Shown piece after piece: positions 60,338 through 64,000 of a stretch of 64,000 nt of DNA. Position 1 is the first letter of the stretch. Every line of letters starts with the position of its first letter. The position numbers were made by a program, and so were the translations under genes. The stretch comes from Nevskiaceae bacterium (GTDB lineage: Bacteria > Pseudomonadota > Gammaproteobacteria > Nevskiales > Nevskiaceae). The stretch spans positions 62,001 to 126,000 of the forward strand of contig SCVA01000057.1 of assembly GCA_004297005.1 (NCBI GenBank), given 5' to 3'. Under the pieces are notes generated by a model that saw only the letters and a list, made by a program, of their open reading frames with translations, made no database searches and was not told the origin of the DNA.

Positions 60338-61174
60338 ATGTCCGTGCTTCCCATCCGCCGCGATCTGCGTTTCACGCTACCGGCCGAGCGCATCGGCGAC
60401 TGGCACGGCCGCGGCCCGCTGGTCACGCAGTTCGTCAACACCCTGTCGCTGTTCTTCCCGGTCGGCGAACGCTTCTTCATCCAGTCGGTACGCCACTACC
60501 GCGACCAGATTCGCGACCCCGAACTACAGAAAGCGGTGACCGCCTTCATCGGCCAGGAAGCCATGCACGGCCGCGAGCACGAGGACTACAACGATCTGAT
60601 GCAGGCGGCCGGCATGCCCGCCGCTGCGCTCGAAGATCAGGTGCGCTGGTTGCTGGAACGGATCAAGGCGGCGGCGCCAGCATCCACGCAGTTGGCAATC
60701 ACCATCGCGCTGGAGCATTACACCGCGCTGCTGGCCGACTGGGTGCTGTCGGTGGACTCGGTGACCCGTGATGGCGAACCCCATTACATTTCGCTTTGGC
60801 GCTGGCACGCCCTAGAGGAAACCGAGCACAAGGCCGTCGCCTACGATGTCTGGCAGGCGGTGATGAAGGACAAACCGCGCGCCTATGCCGAGCGCGCGGC
60901 GGTGCAATTGGTCGCCACCTCGCTGTTCATGCTGCTGGTGGCGATCTACACGGTGCGGATGGCGCGGGCCAACCCGAAGGCACGCGGGTTCAGGCAGTGG
61001 CGCGAACTGGCCAGCTTCCTGCTTGGCCGCAAGGGCTTCCTGCGTCGCTCCTTCCGGCCCTGGCTGGACTACTTCAAGCCCGGCTTCCATCCCTGGCAGC
61101 ACGACAATCGTCACTTTCTGGCCGAGATCGAGGGCTTCGTCCGAGAACACGACCGGCTTGCCGCCGCAGCCTGA
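60338..61174 (+). CDS. PF10118-type predicted metal-dependent hydrolase, ferritin-like
   Basis: 278 residues from ATG at 60338 with AAGGAG at 60326-60331; the frame upstream is not used. Listed in databases as a metal-dependent hydrolase, but its metal ligands look like a four-helix di-metal site: E44, E74-A-M-H77, E126 and E161-T-E-H164 (two ExxH motifs). A hydrophobic helix at about 205-222 (LVATSLFMLLVAIYTV) may anchor it to the membrane. It may act as an oxygenase or hydroxylase on a hydrophobic compound. It starts the rightward part of the cluster. Confidence 0.8.
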   Translation: MSVLPIRRDLRFTLPAERIGDWHGRGPLVTQFVNTLSLFFPVGERFFIQSVRHYRDQIRDPELQKAVTAFIGQEAMHGREHEDYNDLMQAAGMPAAALEDQVRWLLERIKAAAPASTQLAITIALEHYTALLADWVLSVDSVTRDGEPHYISLWRWHALEETEHKAVAYDVWQAVMKDKPRAYAERAAVQLVATSLFMLLVAIYTVRMARANPKARGFRQWRELASFLLGRKGFLRRSFRPWLDYFKPGFHPWQHDNRHFLAEIEGFVREHDRLAAAA

Positions 61175-61296
61175 GCCTTCAAGCTCCCACCCGCCGCCCC
61201 CGGAAACCCCGGGGGCGGCTTTGTATTGGCAGCGAGCCAGTGCAGCGGGCAGACTGCCGCACCAAAGAATCCCAATAAAGATCTGGAGGAGATTGC

Positions 61297-61647
61297 ATGC
61301 GCGATCACGTCGGCGCCCCTATTGATGCCAAGCTGGCCGAAAGGGCTGTCGCCATCGCCAACCGGATTCGCAGCGGCTCGATCAGGCCACAACAGGCCGA
61401 TGAGGTGGTGAAGGTCGTTTGCGAGATGACCGAGGCGGCGATGACCCACTTCTTCGTCAAGCCGGTGAAGGACTTCGGCGGTGGCATCACCATGCGTGGT
61501 CTGGCCGAGATGGGCGTCAGCGGCAGTGTTCGCGCGGTGCATTTCGGGCTGGGCAAGATCCTGCACAAGCTCGATCAGCGGCAGTGGGTAATGGTCGCCG
61601 ATTTCCTCGATCAGTCGCTGGTGGAAGTGAGCGGTCGGCCGCAGTGA
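61297..61647 (+). CDS. Small conserved-looking protein, unknown function
   Basis: 116 residues from ATG at 61297 with GGAGGAG upstream. It is mostly helical (LAERAVAIANRIRSGSIRPQ), with a hydrophobic-charged pattern and no cysteine-rich or catalytic motif. Its TGA overlaps the GTG of the acyl-CoA synthetase gene, so the two are coupled. I do not recognise the family. It may be an accessory subunit of the synthetase or of the ferritin-like protein. Confidence 0.7.
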   Translation: MRDHVGAPIDAKLAERAVAIANRIRSGSIRPQQADEVVKVVCEMTEAAMTHFFVKPVKDFGGGITMRGLAEMGVSGSVRAVHFGLGKILHKLDQRQWVMVADFLDQSLVEVSGRPQ

Positions 61648-63446
61648 GCAACGACAATAGCGTCCGCCTGCTCGACATCGCGCGCGGCGCGCTCTCCGGA
61701 CTGGGCGACGCCCTCACCGTCAATCGCGGGCTGCTCCGCCTGGCATTTGCCAACCCGGAAAAACCCGGCTCCATCGGCCTGCTGGTGCAACAGCAAGCCG
61801 AGCGCTATCCCGAGAACCTGGCACTGCGCTTCGAGGACCGCGCCTGGACCTATGCCGGCTTCAATGCCTGGGTCAATCGCATCGCCCAGGTACTCAAGGC
61901 TCAGGGCGTGCAGCCCGGCGAGGCGGTGGCGATCCTGATGGAGAACCGCCCGGAAACCCTGGCCTGCGTGGCCGCCACGGTAAAGCTGGGCGCCATCGCC
62001 GGCTTGCTCAACCCGCAGCAACGTGGCGAGGTGCTGGCGCACAGCCTCAAGCTGACCCACGCGCGCCTGCTGATCGTCGGCGAGGAATGCGAGGAGGCGA
62101 TCCTCAGTACCGGTCTGAAGCCCGGCGAAGATGGCGACAGGCCCTGGCTCTGGGATGGCGATGGTCACGCGCCCGCGTACTGGCTGGACCTGCGCGCGCT
62201 GAGCCGGGACGCCGACGAGAGCAATCCACCCGAAACCGAGAAGGTGCTGCAGAAGCAGACCGCCTTCTACATCTTCACCTCCGGCACCACCGGCCTGCCC
62301 AAGGCCAGCCGGATGACCCACTACCGCTGGCTGCGCGGCGCCGCCGGCCTGGGCCAGATGGCGCTGCGCCTGAAGGCCGACGACGTCTTCTATTGCTGTC
62401 TGCCGCTCTACCACAACAACGCGCTGACGGTGAGCTGGGGTTCGGTGCTGGTCAGCGGCTCCTGCCTGGTACTGGCGCGCCGCTTCAGCGCCTCGCGCTT
62501 CTGGGACGACATCCGCCGCTACGACATCACCGCCTTCTGCTACATCGGCGAGTTGCTGCGCTACCTGCTGCTGCGCCCAGAAGCTGCCAGTGACCGTGAG
62601 CACCGGGTGCGCCTGATCGTTGGCAACGGCCTGCGCGCCGAGTTGTGGGACGCCTTTGAGCAACGCTTCAACATCCACCAGATCAACGAGTTCTACGGCG
62701 CCAGCGAGTCCAATGCCGCCTTCATCAACGGTTTCGGCCTAGCCAAGACCGCCGGATTCTGCCCCCTACCCTTCGCCATCGTCGAATTCGATGGCGAGAC
62801 CGAAACACCCGTGCGCGACGGTGCTGGCCGCATGCGACGGGTGGCGCGTGGTGGCATCGGCCTGCTGATCACCGAGGTCGGCAGCAAGACCCCCTTCGAC
62901 GGCTACACTGACCGCAAGGCCAGCGAGGCCAAGCTGCTGCGCGACGTGTTCAAGCCCGGCGACTGCTGGGTAAACAGCGGCGATCTGGTGCGCGACCAGG
63001 GCTGGCGCCATATCCAGTTCGTCGACCGGGTCGGTGACACCTTCCGCTGGAAGGGCGAGAACGTCGCCACCACCGAGGTCGAGGCCGCCTTCGAGGGCTT
63101 TCCCGGCATCGAGGAGACTGTGGTCTACGGCGTGCAGCTAGCCAATGCCGACGGCCGCGCCGGCATGGCGGCACTGACCGGGCTCAGCGAGATCAACGGT
63201 GCGGCGCTGGCGCGGCACCTGCTGGAGCGGCTGCCGGCCTATGCCGTGCCGCTGTTCTTGCGCCTGCGTGACGCACAGGAGACCACCAGCACCTTCAAGT
63301 TCCGCAAGGTAGACCTGAAACGCGAGGGCTGCGACCCGGCACTGGTCCGGGAACCCCTCTATGTACTGGCCGACCCCGCGCGCGGCTATGAGCCGCTCAG
63401 CCCGGCGCTCTACCGGCGCATCCTCGACGGCCAACTGCGTCTCTAG
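61644..63446 (+). CDS. Long-chain acyl-CoA synthetase, FATP/FadD6-like
   Basis: 600 residues from GTG at 61644, overlapping the previous stop (GTGA). It activates a fatty or other carboxylic acid to its CoA thioester. The AMP-binding signature YIFTSGTTGLPKASRMTH is at about residues 207-224; INEFYGASESNAAF, NSGDLVRDQGWRHIQFVDRVGDTFRWKGEN and the C-terminal TSTFKFRKVDLKREG complete the adenylation domains. The layout resembles very-long-chain/FATP-type synthetases rather than classical FadD. It fits the fatty-acid or hydrophobic-substrate theme of the cluster. Confidence 0.9.
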   Translation: MSNDNSVRLLDIARGALSGLGDALTVNRGLLRLAFANPEKPGSIGLLVQQQAERYPENLALRFEDRAWTYAGFNAWVNRIAQVLKAQGVQPGEAVAILMENRPETLACVAATVKLGAIAGLLNPQQRGEVLAHSLKLTHARLLIVGEECEEAILSTGLKPGEDGDRPWLWDGDGHAPAYWLDLRALSRDADESNPPETEKVLQKQTAFYIFTSGTTGLPKASRMTHYRWLRGAAGLGQMALRLKADDVFYCCLPLYHNNALTVSWGSVLVSGSCLVLARRFSASRFWDDIRRYDITAFCYIGELLRYLLLRPEAASDREHRVRLIVGNGLRAELWDAFEQRFNIHQINEFYGASESNAAFINGFGLAKTAGFCPLPFAIVEFDGETETPVRDGAGRMRRVARGGIGLLITEVGSKTPFDGYTDRKASEAKLLRDVFKPGDCWVNSGDLVRDQGWRHIQFVDRVGDTFRWKGENVATTEVEAAFEGFPGIEETVVYGVQLANADGRAGMAALTGLSEINGAALARHLLERLPAYAVPLFLRLRDAQETTSTFKFRKVDLKREGCDPALVREPLYVLADPARGYEPLSPALYRRILDGQLRL

Positions 63447-63553
63447 GGCGGGCGTTGACCTCAGCGCCCGATGCCGCGGTCCTCGGGCCATACACGTTGA
63501 CCGGAGGCTCTGCGAGTCTGCGCGGCAATCCGATCCACTACCGCGAATCCCGT

Positions 63554-64000
63554 ATGAAGGTCCAACTCTCCATCGAACGCAGCCTGCCGGTCCCGGCCAG
63601 CGCCGACGAGGTCCTGGCGCTGTTCGACGACCTGGAAACCACCATCGGCCGCTTCCCCAAGCTCAAGAAGCTGAGCCACCTCGGCGGCAAGCGCTACCGC
63701 TGGGACATGGACATCATCGGTTCGCGCATCGCCAACATCGCGCACAGCGTCAGCTACGGCGCCGAGTACCACATCAATGGCGAGGCCGGCGAACTGCGCT
63801 GGACCGCCCTACCGGATGTCGGCAATGCCCGTATCGAGGGCGCCTTCCGGGTACGTGAATCCGCCGAGGGCGCAACGCTGAGCTTCCAGGTGCGTGGCGA
63901 GTTGCACGATGTGCCGGTGCCACTGGTGTATCGCCTGGTGGCGCCGGCCTTCATCCAGGGCAAGTTCACCGCCCTGGTCGATCGCTTTCTGGAACACACC
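63554..64000 (+). CDS. SRPBCC/CoxG-like START-domain protein, 3' end cut by window
   Basis: 149 residues visible from ATG at 63554, without a stop before the edge. The N-terminus MKVQLSIERSLPVPASADEV, then FDDLETTIGRFPKLKKLSHL and EYHINGEAGELRWT, fit the SRPBCC superfamily, which binds lipids or other hydrophobic ligands (CoxG, polyketide cyclase types). It lies 107 nt after the synthetase. Function is unknown; it may shuttle a hydrophobic intermediate. Confidence 0.72.
   Translation, partial: MKVQLSIERSLPVPASADEVLALFDDLETTIGRFPKLKKLSHLGGKRYRWDMDIIGSRIANIAHSVSYGAEYHINGEAGELRWTALPDVGNARIEGAFRVRESAEGATLSFQVRGELHDVPVPLVYRLVAPAFIQGKFTALVDRFLEHT

Overview
The window is a contiguous piece of a GC-rich bacterial chromosome, almost certainly a gammaproteobacterium. 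Support: the rpsP-rimM-trmD-rplS operon, dnaX-ybaB-recR, hda, dsbB, a class I and a class II fumarase side by side, quinone-type pyrD and a short 4.5S-type SRP RNA. The intergenic palindromic repeats and the many lipid/hydrophobic-substrate enzymes suggest the Nevskiales/Xanthomonadales area; that placement is inference. I see no rRNA, tRNA, CRISPR array, transposase, integrase or prophage gene. Both ends cut a gene (a RIO kinase on the left, an SRPBCC protein on the right).

Layout. 0-2.7 kb: RIO kinase and flavin amine oxidase, divergent from a TetR regulator. 2.7-5.9 kb: leftward purM-purN-DUF3108-cupin operon carrying two intergenic inverted-repeat elements. 6.0-7.8 kb: AI-2E-type permease overlapping hda. 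8.0-18.7 kb: accessory envelope and redox genes, including a lipoprotein that fuses a parallel beta-helix to a two-haem cytochrome c domain, a WrbA-like flavoprotein, an ATP-grasp protein, a lytic transglycosylase, a PucR-type regulator, an M28-like lipoprotein and a tightly overlapped DUF1289/membrane/thioesterase operon. 18.7-25.2 kb: OmpA-like protein, pyrD, an atypical UbiB/ABC1-like kinase, ribA and a two-domain FabG4-type reductase. 25.4-28.5 kb: two unknown membrane-anchored Ala/Pro/Glu-rich proteins, an SDR and a GNAT.

28.6-34.3 kb: leftward housekeeping block tsaB, gyrA, rpsP-rimM-trmD-rplS. 34.5-37.7 kb: the glyoxylate shunt genes aceB and aceA, each with its own terminator and a matching -10 region. 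37.8-49 kb: bile-acid-type symporter, MATE exporter, a large inverted-repeat element, rraA, a lipoprotein, dsbB, fumA, a sigma-54-activator-like ATPase lacking a DNA-binding domain, fumC, and purB with a small overlapping gene. 49-55.5 kb: recR, ybaB, dnaX and a flippase-like / GT2 / GT39 set for lipid-linked sugar or surface modification. 55.5-56 kb: repeats and the SRP RNA gene ffs. 56.1-64 kb: probable degradation cluster with a flavin monooxygenase, SDR, MerR-type regulator, Asp-nucleophile alpha/beta hydrolase, ferritin-like metal protein, FATP-type acyl-CoA synthetase and SRPBCC protein, with an operator-like repeated motif in its divergent promoter.

How it fits together: most genes are core metabolism (purine and pyrimidine synthesis, TCA cycle and glyoxylate shunt, translation, replication). 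The aceA/aceB pair, acyl-CoA synthetase, thioesterase, SDRs and monooxygenase fit an organism that grows on fatty acids or other hydrophobic carbon. The most unusual items are the beta-helix/cytochrome fusion, the sigma-54-like ATPase, the Ala/Pro/Glu-rich pair, and four composite inverted-repeat elements of the same design.
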